Source: Flavobacterium urocaniciphilum (GTDB lineage: Bacteria; Bacteroidota; Bacteroidia; Flavobacteriales; Flavobacteriaceae). Taken from it: DNA of 64,000 nt. Every line of letters begins with the position of its first letter. The first letter of the stretch is position 1. Below the pieces are notes generated by a model. It was not told where the DNA came from. It saw only the letters and a program-made list of their open reading frames with translations, and did no database searches. Location of the stretch: positions 1-64,000 of the forward strand of contig NZ_FOEI01000009.1 in the NCBI RefSeq assembly GCF_900110615.1, in the 5' to 3' direction. The translations under genes were made by a program, and so were the position numbers. Below, in pieces: positions 26,600-35,776 of this stretch.

Positions 26600-28150
26600 A
26601 TGAAAAAAATTCTCTCAACGTTATTTTGCGTTTTAGCAATTAATGTTTTTTATGCACAGGACATTCCGAATAAAACTATTAAAAGTGAAGTTTTCAAAGA
26701 CGAATATAAGCATTCAACTATTGCTTTAGTTGAAGACGACGGAAATGGTGGTGTATTTATTGTTAGAAGTTATTTTGGGGGTATTTTTTCACCTGGAGCA
26801 GGATATTATTTCGAACACTATGACGCAAATTTAAAATTGATCAAAGAATTCGAATATGAAATGAAACGTTCTGAATTTGAAAAATACGGATCAATTTTAG
26901 GAGTAATCATGAATGGTGATCAAGTTAACTTAATTGATTTTGTTTATAATACTAAAGACAAAGCATTTGTTTGTTCTGCATTAACTTCTAAAATCAGTGA
27001 TTTTAAATTTGATAAAAAAGAACTTTTTAGACTTGCGAGTGAAGATGTAATGAAATCTCAGTGGTTTGGTGGTAATCAATTTGATGGAGATTCAGGAACT
27101 AATTTCATTTTAAATGAAGATAAAACTGCGTTTGCCATTACAATTGACATTAAAGATAAAAATACAGAAACACATAAAGTATATTTGTTTGACAACAAGT
27201 TAAATAAAAAAATTGACCATAATTTCAAAAGAGAAATTAAAGACAAAAAATTCAAATATGAGAATATTGATGTATCTAAAGATGGAAATAACCTTTACCT
27301 TTTAGGAAAAGTTTATACAGATGAGAAAAAGAAGAAAAAAGAAGGTGGAAAATACCAATATGAATTAACAAGAATAAATAAAGATGGTCAGGTTTCTCAA
27401 GTTTTCGATACAGATGAACATTTTTCTGGTTCATTAAAAACTGTTGTTTTCCAAGATAAATTAACATGTATTGGATTTTATTCAGATAGAAAAGATTACC
27501 GTTACAAAGGGATTAGTTATTTCGAATTAGATCCAATTTCATTAGCAATCCGTAAATCAAAATACAATCCATTTACAGAACAATTTATTGTTGATAAATA
27601 CGGAAAAAGTAAAGATAAAGAATTGAAAAACTTATCTTTCAGAGGTATAATGATTACTGCACAAAACGAAATTGTATTCAACGCTGAAGAATTTTATATA
27701 ACAACTCATTATCATAGTTCTCCAAACGGTGGTGGTACTACTACATATGTTTATCATTATGATGATATCGTAAGTGCTAAAATTGGAAATGATGGAAACA
27801 TTATTTGGGCAAGAAATATCAACAAGCGTCAAGCTACTAGTGGCGACGAATCTTATATTTCTTATACATCAACTATAAAAGGAAATGATACTTACTTCTT
27901 TATTAATACAGGTGAAAAAGTAAAAAAATTAAGTAACGATAGAATCCAATTCGGACAAACAAGTACGAAAAAATCAAACTTAAACATTATTAGAATTAAC
28001 CCAGAGGGTAATTTTGATTTCCAAGAAATTTTAGATGATAAAGCTAATGAAGTACCATTTATGGTTTCAAGTGGGGCAATTGCTAGTAATTCTGTTTATT
28101 TCATTGGACGTAAAGGAAAGAAAAAACAAATTTTAAAGGTTACTTTATAA
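26600..28150 (+). CDS. Exported protein of unknown function
   Basis: The start MKKILSTLFCVLAINVFYAQ, 14 codons into the longest reading frame, gives a signal peptide and 516 residues. The mature protein is rich in repeated beta-strand pairs with alternating charged turns (YLFDNKLNKKIDHNF; IGNDGNIIWARNINK; IIRINPEGNFDFQEIL), suggesting a beta-propeller-like fold. No T9SS tail or lipobox is seen, so it may be periplasmic. I recognise no named family. It shares a bidirectional terminator with the converging epimerase gene. Confidence 0.8.
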   Translation: MKKILSTLFCVLAINVFYAQDIPNKTIKSEVFKDEYKHSTIALVEDDGNGGVFIVRSYFGGIFSPGAGYYFEHYDANLKLIKEFEYEMKRSEFEKYGSILGVIMNGDQVNLIDFVYNTKDKAFVCSALTSKISDFKFDKKELFRLASEDVMKSQWFGGNQFDGDSGTNFILNEDKTAFAITIDIKDKNTETHKVYLFDNKLNKKIDHNFKREIKDKKFKYENIDVSKDGNNLYLLGKVYTDEKKKKKEGGKYQYELTRINKDGQVSQVFDTDEHFSGSLKTVVFQDKLTCIGFYSDRKDYRYKGISYFELDPISLAIRKSKYNPFTEQFIVDKYGKSKDKELKNLSFRGIMITAQNEIVFNAEEFYITTHYHSSPNGGGTTTYVYHYDDIVSAKIGNDGNIIWARNINKRQATSGDESYISYTSTIKGNDTYFFINTGEKVKKLSNDRIQFGQTSTKKSNLNIIRINPEGNFDFQEILDDKANEVPFMVSSGAIASNSVYFIGRKGKKKQILKVTL

Positions 28151-28161
28151 TTTAAATAATA

Positions 28162-28190
28162 AAAAAGAGATTGGTTACCAATCTCTTTTT
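28162..28190. terminator. Bidirectional terminator containing the epimerase stop codon
   Basis: Stem of about 12 bp, AAAAGAGATTGG / CCAATCTCTTTT, with the three-base loop TTA, flanked by A and T runs on both sides. The loop is the TAA stop of the minus-strand epimerase gene (28175-28177), so the stem's right arm encodes its last residues (KKRDW). It serves both converging genes. Confidence 0.88.
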
Positions 28191-29197
28191 TTATTTATCA
28201 ATTCTAAAAAATATTCTTTCATATCTCGGAATTCAAAATCAATTGTATTTTTGATTTTACTACAATCGTGAATTTCTTCATTATATAACGATTTGATAGT
28301 CGATTTTGTGAGCATTCTTTTTCTGAAAAACAGCTTCGCAAAAATTAATTCAATAATACTCACCACTTGAGTTTGCCATTTCTTTACCAAATATTTTGGC
28401 TTTTTTACATTTTTGTCACACTGAGCTTGTCGAAGTGCTTCCGCAATTCTGTCAAATAATTCTTTATAAGTAATGTCTTCAGCAACTAATGAAAATCGTT
28501 CGCCAGAAATGTTACTTTTCATTAAAGTAATCATCGCTTTCACGACATCTTCAACGGCAACAATTCCAATCTTTCCTAACGTATAAAAAGATTGTCCTTC
28601 TTTTATGTTTTGAATGAACAAACTGCTGCCATCTTTCGGGAAACCGTATCCGAAAATAACAGCTGGATTTACCATTACCACATCTAATCCTTCTTGAAAG
28701 CCACGCCAAACTTCCATTTCGGCTCCAAATTTAGAAATCGCATAATCACTTCGAATGGCTTCTGGATTTCTATCGGTTTCTTCAGTAATTATTTTATTGT
28801 GTTCTGTTCCATTTCCTAAAGCAGCAATTGAACTTACATAACATAATTTTTTTACCTTATATGCCAAGCAAATATTAACCACATTTGCTGTGCCTATAAT
28901 ATTGTTTTGATATAGTTTTTCTTCGTCATTTGGATCAAAAGATACATAAGCGGCACAATGATACATGTAAGAAACGTTTGTAAAAGCATTTTCAAGAGCA
29001 GGAACATCTAAAACATCGGCTTTTACCCAATCAATTTTTTCATAATCAGAAAGTCGGTTTTCTTTTTCGAAGAGATTTTTAATATAATTGAGTTTCTTCT
29101 CACTTCTATAAATAGCTCGAATGGCTTCATGTTCTGAAGTAAGTTGTAGTACTAAATGAAATCCAACTAAACCCGTTGCGCCTGTGACTAATATCAT
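28175..29197 (-). CDS. NAD(P)-dependent epimerase/dehydratase family protein
   Basis: The product has 340 residues of the extended short-chain dehydrogenase type: the nucleotide motif VTGATGLVGFHLVLQL at the N-terminus, the catalytic YAISKFGAE (YxxxK) near residue 155, and VSSIAALG before it. The closest general type is the dihydroflavonol-4-reductase-like group of sugar or steroid epimerases; the substrate is not predictable. Around residues 251-260 the reading frame contains a short genomic repeat word translated as ALRQAQCDK, which relatives may lack. Its last codons form half of a terminator hairpin. Confidence 0.88.
   Translation of the reverse strand: MILVTGATGLVGFHLVLQLTSEHEAIRAIYRSEKKLNYIKNLFEKENRLSDYEKIDWVKADVLDVPALENAFTNVSYMYHCAAYVSFDPNDEEKLYQNNIIGTANVVNICLAYKVKKLCYVSSIAALGNGTEHNKIITEETDRNPEAIRSDYAISKFGAEMEVWRGFQEGLDVVMVNPAVIFGYGFPKDGSSLFIQNIKEGQSFYTLGKIGIVAVEDVVKAMITLMKSNISGERFSLVAEDITYKELFDRIAEALRQAQCDKNVKKPKYLVKKWQTQVVSIIELIFAKLFFRKRMLTKSTIKSLYNEEIHDCSKIKNTIDFEFRDMKEYFLELINKKRDW
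28414..28440. repeat. Short interspersed repeat word inside the epimerase gene
   Basis: The plus strand reads TGTCACACTGAGCTTGTCGA followed by AGTGCTT. Words of the type CTTCGACAAGCTCAGTGTGAC are, from memory, widespread REP-like sequences in Bacteroidota genomes and mostly intergenic. Here it is read in frame. Confidence 0.55.
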
Positions 29198-29296
29198 GGA
29201 GTAAAAATAATGAAATTTGTTTTGATTTTGAGCGAGAAAAATTAATTACTAATCTATATTTGTTAATTCTGAAACAAAATTAACTGTAAACGTAAG

Positions 29297-29887
29297 ATGC
29301 AAATTGAAAAAATGTCGGCCTCAGATTTAGAATTTCTCAAATCTGAAAGTAATAAAAGCAAACAAAGATTCTTCAAACTTTTTATTACAAGTTTAAAATA
29401 TATTTTGCCCTTATTGTTTTTAATTTTAATTATTCCAATGGAATATTTAAAGTTGTTAAAAGTGTTTAAAAGGAAAAGTGTTAAAACTATCAATAATGAA
29501 ATTACAGGTTCGTTATTAAGTAATTTTAATGCTTTAGAACTAACTTTATTTGTTGTAATTCCAATAGTAATTTGCTTCTTATTTCTTTTCTACTTTTACT
29601 TTTTATATGCCAAATTACCTATTGCAAAAGATAGGAAAGAACAGCAAAAAGAAATTATTTCAATTGCTGTTTTGCGAGTAAGTGAAATTACCGGAAGAAT
29701 GCGCATGAATGTGCCAACAAATTTAAATGTTGATTATTATTTGTGGTTGGAAAACAATAAATTTAAAATGAAAGAATACTATTTTAATTCACAAATAGAC
29801 CCCGAATTTTTAAACGCAAAAAGTATCGTAATAGAAAGAACAATTCATTCTAAATTAGAATTATCTAAAAGAGTAATTACTGAATAA
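29297..29887 (+). CDS. Membrane protein of unknown function
   Basis: The product has 196 residues with two membrane spans: SLKYILPLLFLILIIPMEYL near residue 32 and LTLFVVIPIVICFLFLFYFY near 82. A soluble C-terminal part (about 105-196) contains YYLWLENNKFKMKEYYFN. No signal peptide, no known family. A perfect -7 box TATATTTG (29255-29262) lies 34 bases before the start and supports it as a real gene. Its stop codon abuts that of the converging lipoprotein gene with no base between. Confidence 0.72.
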   Translation: MQIEKMSASDLEFLKSESNKSKQRFFKLFITSLKYILPLLFLILIIPMEYLKLLKVFKRKSVKTINNEITGSLLSNFNALELTLFVVIPIVICFLFLFYFYFLYAKLPIAKDRKEQQKEIISIAVLRVSEITGRMRMNVPTNLNVDYYLWLENNKFKMKEYYFNSQIDPEFLNAKSIVIERTIHSKLELSKRVITE

Positions 29888-30292
29888 TTAGTTTTTAAAT
29901 TGAGTGCTAGAATTACCAAAATTAAAATCACCCCAATCATAAGTAGCAGTAATTAATACTATTGCAACGATTCCAACTGATAAAGTGATGCCAACTACAT
30001 TCAAAACGGTTGAAGTTGTTCGATCTTTTATGCGTAACGATTTATATTTTTCTGGAGACATTGGAAATTCTATTTTATTACCATTGTCGTAATACACACC
30101 ATAGTAAGACGAATCTTTATATGTAATTTTTCTTAGTTTTACTTTTCTGTCTTCCGTCGTCATTAATTTTACTGGTTTTTTAGATAAATATGCTTCATTA
30201 AACGTGGCTTCTTTTTTATAATACACACTGCAACTATTCAAAAGAATAAAAAGTGATACATAAACAACTGTAGTTTTTATAAAAGTTTTCAT
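29888..30292 (-). CDS. Small lipoprotein with a C-terminal membrane segment
   Basis: The product has 134 residues. The N-terminus VSLFILLNSCS is a lipobox with the acylated cysteine near residue 21. A soluble part (VKLMTTEDRKVKLRKITYKD, SSYYGVYYDNGNKIEFPM) is followed by a hydrophobic stretch (LNVVGITLSVGIVAIVLITA) and a short polar tail. The soluble part resembles small Bacteroidota proteins that describe 'bacteriophage-tail-like' or stress lipoproteins only loosely; I assign no function. A -7 box TAAATTTG (30311-30304) lies 11 bases before the start. Confidence 0.75.
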   Translation of the reverse strand: MKTFIKTTVVYVSLFILLNSCSVYYKKEATFNEAYLSKKPVKLMTTEDRKVKLRKITYKDSSYYGVYYDNGNKIEFPMSPEKYKSLRIKDRTTSTVLNVVGITLSVGIVAIVLITATYDWGDFNFGNSSTQFKN

Positions 30293-30425
30293 GATTTTTA
30301 TTGCAAATTTACTTATTAATATTTGTAATTAAATGAAAATCAGTTAATTGAATAGTTTTAATCTGTAAAATGTAAATATGAGCTATTGTTAACAAAGTTG
30401 AATTTTAAACTCCATTTTTTTGCAC

Positions 30426-30433
30426 TATATTTG
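30426..30433 (+). promoter_or_regulatory. -7 box of asnS
   Basis: TATATTTG, a perfect match to TAnnTTTG, 25 bases before the asnS start. A TTG lies at 30398-30400, slightly further upstream than the usual spacing. Confidence 0.65.
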
Positions 30434-30458
30434 CAGTATTAATGAATATTAGGAAAAG

Positions 30459-31907
30459 ATGAAGCATACAAGAATTATAGATTTATTAAACAACACTAAA
30501 ACTTTACAAGAAGTAACCGTAAAAGGTTGGGTTAGAACATTTAGAAACAATCAATTTATTGCTTTAAATGATGGTTCAACTATACATAATATTCAATGTG
30601 TTGTTGATTTTGAAAATACACCTGAAGAAACATTAAAAAGAATTACAACTAGTGCTGCAATTTGCGTAAAAGGTACTTTGGTTGAAAGTCAAGGTGCTGG
30701 TCAGAAAGTTGAAGTACAAGTTTCAAAAATTGAAATCTTAGGTGATTCTGATGCAGAAAAATATCCAATCCAATTAAGAAATCGTCCTAGTTTAGAATTT
30801 TTAAGAGAACAAGCACATTTACGTGTAAGAACAAATGTTTTCGGAGCGGTTATGAGAGTACGTTCTGTATTGTCATTTGCGGTTCATAAATATTTCCAAG
30901 AAAAAGGATTTTACTATGTAAATACACCAATTATTACAGGTTCTGATGCAGAAGGTGCTGGAGAAATGTTCCAAGTTTCGGCATTACCATTTGATAATAC
31001 ACCAAGAACAGAAGATGGAAAAGTTGATTATAAAGAAGACTTTTTTGGAAAGCAAACGAACTTAACGGTTTCTGGACAGTTAGAAGCGGAAACGTATGCC
31101 ATGGCTTTAGGTCAAGTGTATACATTCGGACCAACTTTCCGTGCTGAAAATTCAAACACTTCTCGTCACTTAGCCGAATTCTGGATGATTGAACCAGAAG
31201 TAGCTTTCAATGATTTAGCAGCAAATATGGATTTAGCTGAAGATTTTATTCAGTATGTAATTCGTTATGCAGTTGAAAATTGTGCCGATGATTTAAAATT
31301 CTTAGAAGGTCGTTTGTTAGAAGAAGAAAAACAAAAACCTCAAGCAGAACGTAGTGAAATGGCGTTGTTAGAAAAATTAAACTTCGTTTTAGAAAATAAT
31401 TTCAAACGTGTTTCTTATACAGAAGCTATCGATATTTTAAAGAATTCGAAACCAAATAAAAATAAAAAATTCCAATACTTAATTGAAGAATGGGGTGCCG
31501 ACTTACAATCAGAGCACGAACGTTTCTTAGTTGAAAAACACTTTAAATGCCCAGTAATTTTATTCGATTATCCAGCAAAAATTAAAGCGTTTTACATGCG
31601 TTTAAATGATGGTACGGAACCTGGAAGAGAAACAGTAAGAGCAATGGATATCTTATTCCCAGGAATTGGAGAAATTGTTGGAGGTTCTCAAAGAGAAGAG
31701 CGTTTAGATGTTTTAATTGAAAAAATGCACGCTCTAGGAATTGAAGAAGAAGAATTATGGTGGTATTTAGATACGCGTAGATTCGGAACTGCTGTTCACT
31801 CTGGTTTCGGATTAGGATTTGAAAGATTGGTATTGTTCGTAACGGGTATGACAAATATTCGCGACGTAATTCCTTTCCCAAGAACACCTCAAAATGCTGA
31901 ATTCTAA
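30459..31907 (+). CDS. asnS: Asparaginyl-tRNA synthetase
   Basis: The product has 482 residues. An OB-fold anticodon-binding domain (about 17-110; [20 protein letters not shown]) precedes the class II catalytic core, with motif 2 in [20 protein letters not shown] and motif 3 in [20 protein letters not shown] followed by DVIPFPRTP. An insertion at about 275-330 with several Lys/Glu residues is usual in Bacteroidota AsnRS. It attaches asparagine to tRNA-Asn directly, so the organism need not rely on the amidotransferase route. rpoN follows after 69 bases. Confidence 0.98.
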   Translation: MKHTRIIDLLNNTKTLQEVTVKGWVRTFRNNQFIALNDGSTIHNIQCVVDFENTPEETLKRITTSAAICVKGTLVESQGAGQKVEVQVSKIEILGDSDAEKYPIQLRNRPSLEFLREQAHLRVRTNVFGAVMRVRSVLSFAVHKYFQEKGFYYVNTPIITGSDAEGAGEMFQVSALPFDNTPRTEDGKVDYKEDFFGKQTNLTVSGQLEAETYAMALGQVYTFGPTFRAENSNTSRHLAEFWMIEPEVAFNDLAANMDLAEDFIQYVIRYAVENCADDLKFLEGRLLEEEKQKPQAERSEMALLEKLNFVLENNFKRVSYTEAIDILKNSKPNKNKKFQYLIEEWGADLQSEHERFLVEKHFKCPVILFDYPAKIKAFYMRLNDGTEPGRETVRAMDILFPGIGEIVGGSQREERLDVLIEKMHALGIEEEELWWYLDTRRFGTAVHSGFGLGFERLVLFVTGMTNIRDVIPFPRTPQNAEF

Positions 31908-31917
31908 AAAGTGTATT

Positions 31918-31960
31918 GTTTATTGTTTGTAGTTCAAAATTGTAACTATAAACAATAAAC
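31918..31960. repeat. Hairpin between asnS and rpoN
   Basis: A 17-bp stem with one wobble pair: GTTTATTGTTTGTAGTT (31918-31934) and AACTATAAACAATAAAC (31944-31960), loop of nine bases. It begins 10 bases after asnS. No T tract follows, so it is not a canonical terminator. Confidence 0.65.
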
Positions 31961-31976
31961 CAATAACAATTAAAAT

Positions 31977-33446
31977 ATGCTTAAACACAGTCTAAATTTA
32001 AAATTATCTCAGAAATTATCTCCTCAACAAATTCAGTTGATGAAGTTAATTCAATTGCCTACGCAAGCTTTTGAACAACGTCTTCAAGAAGAAATGGTTG
32101 AAAATCCAGCTTTAGAAGGCGGAATGGAAGATAAAAATGATTCGTTAGACGATTATAATGATACATCAACTAACGAGGAATATGATGATTATGATAATGA
32201 ACAAATTGACACTGGCGATATCAATATAGATGAATATTTAAGTAATGATGAAACGCCTGATTATAAATATCAGAGTAATAATTACAGCGATGATGATGAA
32301 GATAAATCGTTACCAATTGCTGCACAATTAAGTTTTCATCAAGATTTGATAAATCAATTGAATACCTTCATCCTAACTGAAAGCGACAGAGAAATTGCTG
32401 AGTTTTTAGTGGGAAGTATCGAAGATTCTGGATATATCAGAAGAACAATTCAGGACATGGTTGACGATATGGCTTTTACACAAGGTATTTATACCGATGA
32501 AAAAACCGTAGAAAGAATTTTAAATATTGTTCAGCAATTAGAACCTTCAGGAGTAGGTGCAAGAGATTTGCAAGAATGTTTGTTGATTCAATTGAAACAT
32601 AAAACACCAACTGATTCTGTAAATTTAGCCATCGATATTATTGAAAAACAATTCGATGCTTTTACCAAAAAACACTACGATAAATTATTGCAAAAATTTG
32701 ATTGTACGAAAGACCAATTGAAAAAGGCAATTGATGAAATTGAAAAACTGAATCCGAAACCTGGAGGAAGTTATGATAGCAGTAACAGAACGGTTGAACA
32801 TGTTGTGCCAGATTTTACAATTCGTATTGTAGATGGCGAATTAGAATTGTTATTAAACGGCAGAAATGCTCCAGAATTGCATGTTTCTAAAGATTATCAA
32901 GAAATGTGGCAAACCTATAAAGATTCTAACGATAAATCGAGCGCGCAAAAAGATGCGGTTCAGTTTATCAAACAAAAGTTAGATTCTGCAAAATGGTTTA
33001 TTGATGCGATAAAACAGCGTCAAGAAACGTTATTTGTAACGATGAATGCCATTATGATTTTTCAGCAAGAATACTTTTTAGAAGGTGAAGAATCAAAATT
33101 AAAACCAATGATATTGAAAGATATTGCTGATATGGTTGGTTTAGATATTTCTACCGTTTCTCGAGTAGCCAATAGTAAATATGTTGATACGCCTTATGGC
33201 ACTAAATTAGTGAAAGAGTTTTTCTCTGAAGCGATGAAGAATGATCAAGGTGAAGATGTTTCTACTATTGAAATTAAAAATATTTTAGAACGTGTAATCG
33301 CAGAAGAAGATAAAAGCAAACCTTTACCAGATGAAGATTTAGCGCTTATTTTAAAAGAAAAAGGATATCCAATTGCTCGTAGAACTATTGCGAAATATAG
33401 AGAACAATTAGACATTCCTGTAGCCCGTTTGAGAAAAAAAATATAA
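31977..33446 (+). CDS. rpoN: RNA polymerase sigma-54 factor
   Basis: The product has 489 residues. Region I (LNLKLSQKLSPQQIQLMKLI, then EEMVENPALE) binds enhancer-activators. An acidic linker rich in Asp, Asn and Tyr (about 50-110) is followed by the core-binding region, the helix-turn-helix (LDISTVSRVANSKYVDTPYG) and the RpoN box ARRTIAKYREQLDIP near the C-terminus. It directs transcription from -24/-12 promoters with AAA+ activators, none of which is in this window. The gene lies between asnS and a PAP2-like gene with tight spacing. Confidence 0.97.
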   Translation: MLKHSLNLKLSQKLSPQQIQLMKLIQLPTQAFEQRLQEEMVENPALEGGMEDKNDSLDDYNDTSTNEEYDDYDNEQIDTGDINIDEYLSNDETPDYKYQSNNYSDDDEDKSLPIAAQLSFHQDLINQLNTFILTESDREIAEFLVGSIEDSGYIRRTIQDMVDDMAFTQGIYTDEKTVERILNIVQQLEPSGVGARDLQECLLIQLKHKTPTDSVNLAIDIIEKQFDAFTKKHYDKLLQKFDCTKDQLKKAIDEIEKLNPKPGGSYDSSNRTVEHVVPDFTIRIVDGELELLLNGRNAPELHVSKDYQEMWQTYKDSNDKSSAQKDAVQFIKQKLDSAKWFIDAIKQRQETLFVTMNAIMIFQQEYFLEGEESKLKPMILKDIADMVGLDISTVSRVANSKYVDTPYGTKLVKEFFSEAMKNDQGEDVSTIEIKNILERVIAEEDKSKPLPDEDLALILKEKGYPIARRTIAKYREQLDIPVARLRKKI

Positions 33447-33455
33447 ATTGTAATT

Positions 33456-34070
33456 GTGAAGACAAAATACCTTTTAGTACCGTTTTCATTTATATTTCAT
33501 CCCATTTTTATTTCTATTTATGGCGCTTCACTATATTTTATTTTTACAGAAGTTTTTAAAAATAAATTAGCTGAGGTTTATTTGACTTTGTTGCAAATTT
33601 TTATTCTAACGATATTATTGCCGTTGTCTTTTTATATGTTGCTTAGAACATTAAAGAAAGTAAAATCATTTACAGAAGCAACCATTGAAGAACGAAGAGT
33701 TCCCATTTTTATACAATTAATTTTAATGTATTGTTTGCTAAAATTTACAGTTTTAGACGTTCATTTTCCAGAATTGTATAAATTTTATTTGGGTGGATTT
33801 ATCAGTGCTTTTTTAGTGTTTGTTTCCGTAATATTAAGATTTAAAGCGAGTTTACACATGATAGGAATTACATCTTTATTTGTGTTTACCGTTTTTTTTA
33901 CCAAGTATTTTGAAATTGAAGCAATAAATACTTTAGCCTATTTAATTATGTGTATGGGTTTTGTAGCTTCTTCACGCTTGTACATGAAAGCGCATACGCC
34001 GAGAGAATTAGTAGTTGGCGTTTTAATTGGTGCTTTACCTCAAGTTTTTGTTTGGTTTTATAGTATGTAA
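33456..34070 (+). CDS. PAP2-like integral membrane protein
   Basis: The product has 204 residues with six membrane segments, starting at a GTG nine bases after rpoN. Three short motifs echo the PAP2 phosphatase active site: EERRVP (about 74-79), ASLHM (near 130) and SRLYMKAHTPRELVVGVLIG (about 172-191), which fits SRxxxxxHxxxE/D. The first two are degenerate (no RP pair, no PSGH), so catalytic activity is doubtful. Homologues commonly follow rpoN in flavobacteria. Its end overlaps the converging outer-membrane gene by 13 bases. Confidence 0.75.
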   Translation: MKTKYLLVPFSFIFHPIFISIYGASLYFIFTEVFKNKLAEVYLTLLQIFILTILLPLSFYMLLRTLKKVKSFTEATIEERRVPIFIQLILMYCLLKFTVLDVHFPELYKFYLGGFISAFLVFVSVILRFKASLHMIGITSLFVFTVFFTKYFEIEAINTLAYLIMCMGFVASSRLYMKAHTPRELVVGVLIGALPQVFVWFYSM

Positions 34071-34726
34071 AACTGAAATCCGATATTAAAACTTCTCAGA
34101 TTTAAATCATTATTTCCAATTTTTTGTTCTTTAAAAACAGGAACTAATCCATAATACGTATATAAATTAATTGAATTGTACCCAATAGCTAAGTACGGTC
34201 CGAATACTAATTTATTTAAACTTGAATTGTTTTTGATTTTGATATTTTCCGTATCAGAAATGAATTTCGACTGGCTTGCAAATAAATAATTGAATTTAAA
34301 ACCTGTATACACGCGCCAAAATTTATGTGAAATTGGTGTTGAATTTCTCCAGCGTAATTCAATTGGAAGTTCTACATAATGCAAAACCAAATTGTTTTTT
34401 TGAAAGCCGTTATCAATACTGTAAAAATATTCATTATTAATCGCATCAACACGAATATTATGCTTTATATTATTGTAAGAATAACCTAATCCAGTAGCAA
34501 TAGCCCAAGTTCTTTCTTTGTTGATAGGCATGTCGCGCATGAATCCGATTGTTACTCCAGATGACAATCCATTTTGAGCAAAACTTTGTGGTTTATCTTG
34601 CATCAAATTATAGGTAAGTCCGAAATAAAATTGATCTTCACGATATAATGAATCCGCTTCAACTTTCTCAATAATTTCATTTTGAGAAAAAAGTAAAAAT
34701 GGAAAAAGAAGCAATAAATATTTCAT
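34058..34726 (-). CDS. PorT-like outer-membrane beta-barrel protein
   Basis: The product has 222 residues. A short signal peptide (MKYLLLLFPFLLFSQ) is followed by a series of amphipathic strands (GVTIGFMRDMPINKERTWAI, LVLHYVELPIELRWRNSTPI, FWRVYTGFKFNYLFASQSKF) ending in an aromatic residue pattern FNIGFQFYIL typical of an outer-membrane barrel. The YVELPIELRWR segment is characteristic of the PorT / OMP_b-brl_2 group. It is not next to ubiE, as classical porT often is, so I do not name it porT. It lies 12 bases after the asparaginase gene on the same strand. Confidence 0.8.
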   Translation of the reverse strand: MKYLLLLFPFLLFSQNEIIEKVEADSLYREDQFYFGLTYNLMQDKPQSFAQNGLSSGVTIGFMRDMPINKERTWAIATGLGYSYNNIKHNIRVDAINNEYFYSIDNGFQKNNLVLHYVELPIELRWRNSTPISHKFWRVYTGFKFNYLFASQSKFISDTENIKIKNNSSLNKLVFGPYLAIGYNSINLYTYYGLVPVFKEQKIGNNDLNLRSFNIGFQFYIL

Positions 34727-34738
34727 AGTAACGCTAAA

Positions 34739-35776
34739 TTAATCGTTCATTTCACCTCTAAGAGAAGTTTCAAAAATTGTTTTGAAAACGTTTGGTGCTA
34801 CATTTTGACCTAATAAATACATCAATTTCGCTATTGCAGCTTCTGTTGTAATGTCTTTTCCAGAAATTAAACCGATTTCCTTTAAACGTGTACTGGTTTC
34901 ATACGTTCCCATAATAACACTACCGCCACTACATTGTGTTACGTTTACAATATGTAATCCACGTTGAATAGCTTGTTCAATTTCTTCAATAAACCAATTT
35001 TCCATTGGAGCATTTCCTGCGCCATAAGTTTCTAAAACTACACCTTTTAAATTTGGAGTGTTTAGTAATAATTGTAGAATGTTTTTACTAATTCCTGGGA
35101 ATAATTTTAAAATTAACACGTCGTTGTTAAAATTCGAGTTAACTTTTAATTTTTTTCCAGCTTTCGATTTAAATAAAACATCGTTGTTAATTTTTAAATG
35201 CACACCAGATTCCGCTAATTCTGGAAAATTAGGAGAAGTAAAGGCGTTAAAATGTTCCGCACTTATTTTGGTTGTTCTATTTCCTCGATATAATTTGTAT
35301 TCAAAATATAAGGAAACTTCTTGTATAATTGGTTTGCCTTTTTCTTGTAATGAAGCAATTTGAATCGCAGTAATTAAATTTTCTTTGGCATCGGTACGAA
35401 TATCTCCAATAGGTAATTGAGAACCTGTAAAAACAATTGGTTTGCTTAAGTTTTCAAACATAAAACTTAAAGCAGAGGCACTATACGACATTGTATCCGA
35501 TCCATGAAGTACTACAAAACCATCAAAATTATTATAGTGTTCTTCAATGATATTTGCCATCATTTGCCAATCCGAAATTTTCATATTAGAGGAATCAATT
35601 GGGTTTTCAAATGAAACCGTTTCAATGTCACATTCTAATAATTTTAATTCTGGTATGCCTTTGATTATCTTTTTAAAATTGAACGCTTTTAATGCTCCAG
35701 TATCTGCGTCTTTAATCATACCAATGGTACCACCAGTATAAATCAATAAGATTTTGGGTTTATTAAACACTTTCAA
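34739..35776 (-). CDS. ansA: Type I (cytoplasmic) L-asparaginase
   Basis: The product has 345 residues without a signal peptide. The two active-site threonine loops are present: IYTGGTIGMIKD near residue 14 and VLHGSDTMSYSASALSF near 90. QCSGGSVIMGTYETS in the C-terminal part is also typical. It hydrolyses asparagine to aspartate and ammonia in the cytoplasm. Its start overlaps the end of the acyltransferase gene by 14 bases, so translation is probably coupled. Confidence 0.94.
   Translation of the reverse strand: MKVFNKPKILLIYTGGTIGMIKDADTGALKAFNFKKIIKGIPELKLLECDIETVSFENPIDSSNMKISDWQMMANIIEEHYNNFDGFVVLHGSDTMSYSASALSFMFENLSKPIVFTGSQLPIGDIRTDAKENLITAIQIASLQEKGKPIIQEVSLYFEYKLYRGNRTTKISAEHFNAFTSPNFPELAESGVHLKINNDVLFKSKAGKKLKVNSNFNNDVLILKLFPGISKNILQLLLNTPNLKGVVLETYGAGNAPMENWFIEEIEQAIQRGLHIVNVTQCSGGSVIMGTYETSTRLKEIGLISGKDITTEAAIAKLMYLLGQNVAPNVFKTIFETSLRGEMND

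Noticed and set aside
34058..34726. Calling this gene porT of the type IX secretion machinery
   Set aside because: Only general PorT-like barrel features are visible and the usual neighbour is missing; the family has many other members.
35058..35363. Plus-strand open frame across the asparaginase gene
   Set aside because: It is antisense to conserved catalytic segments of ansA and has no features of its own.
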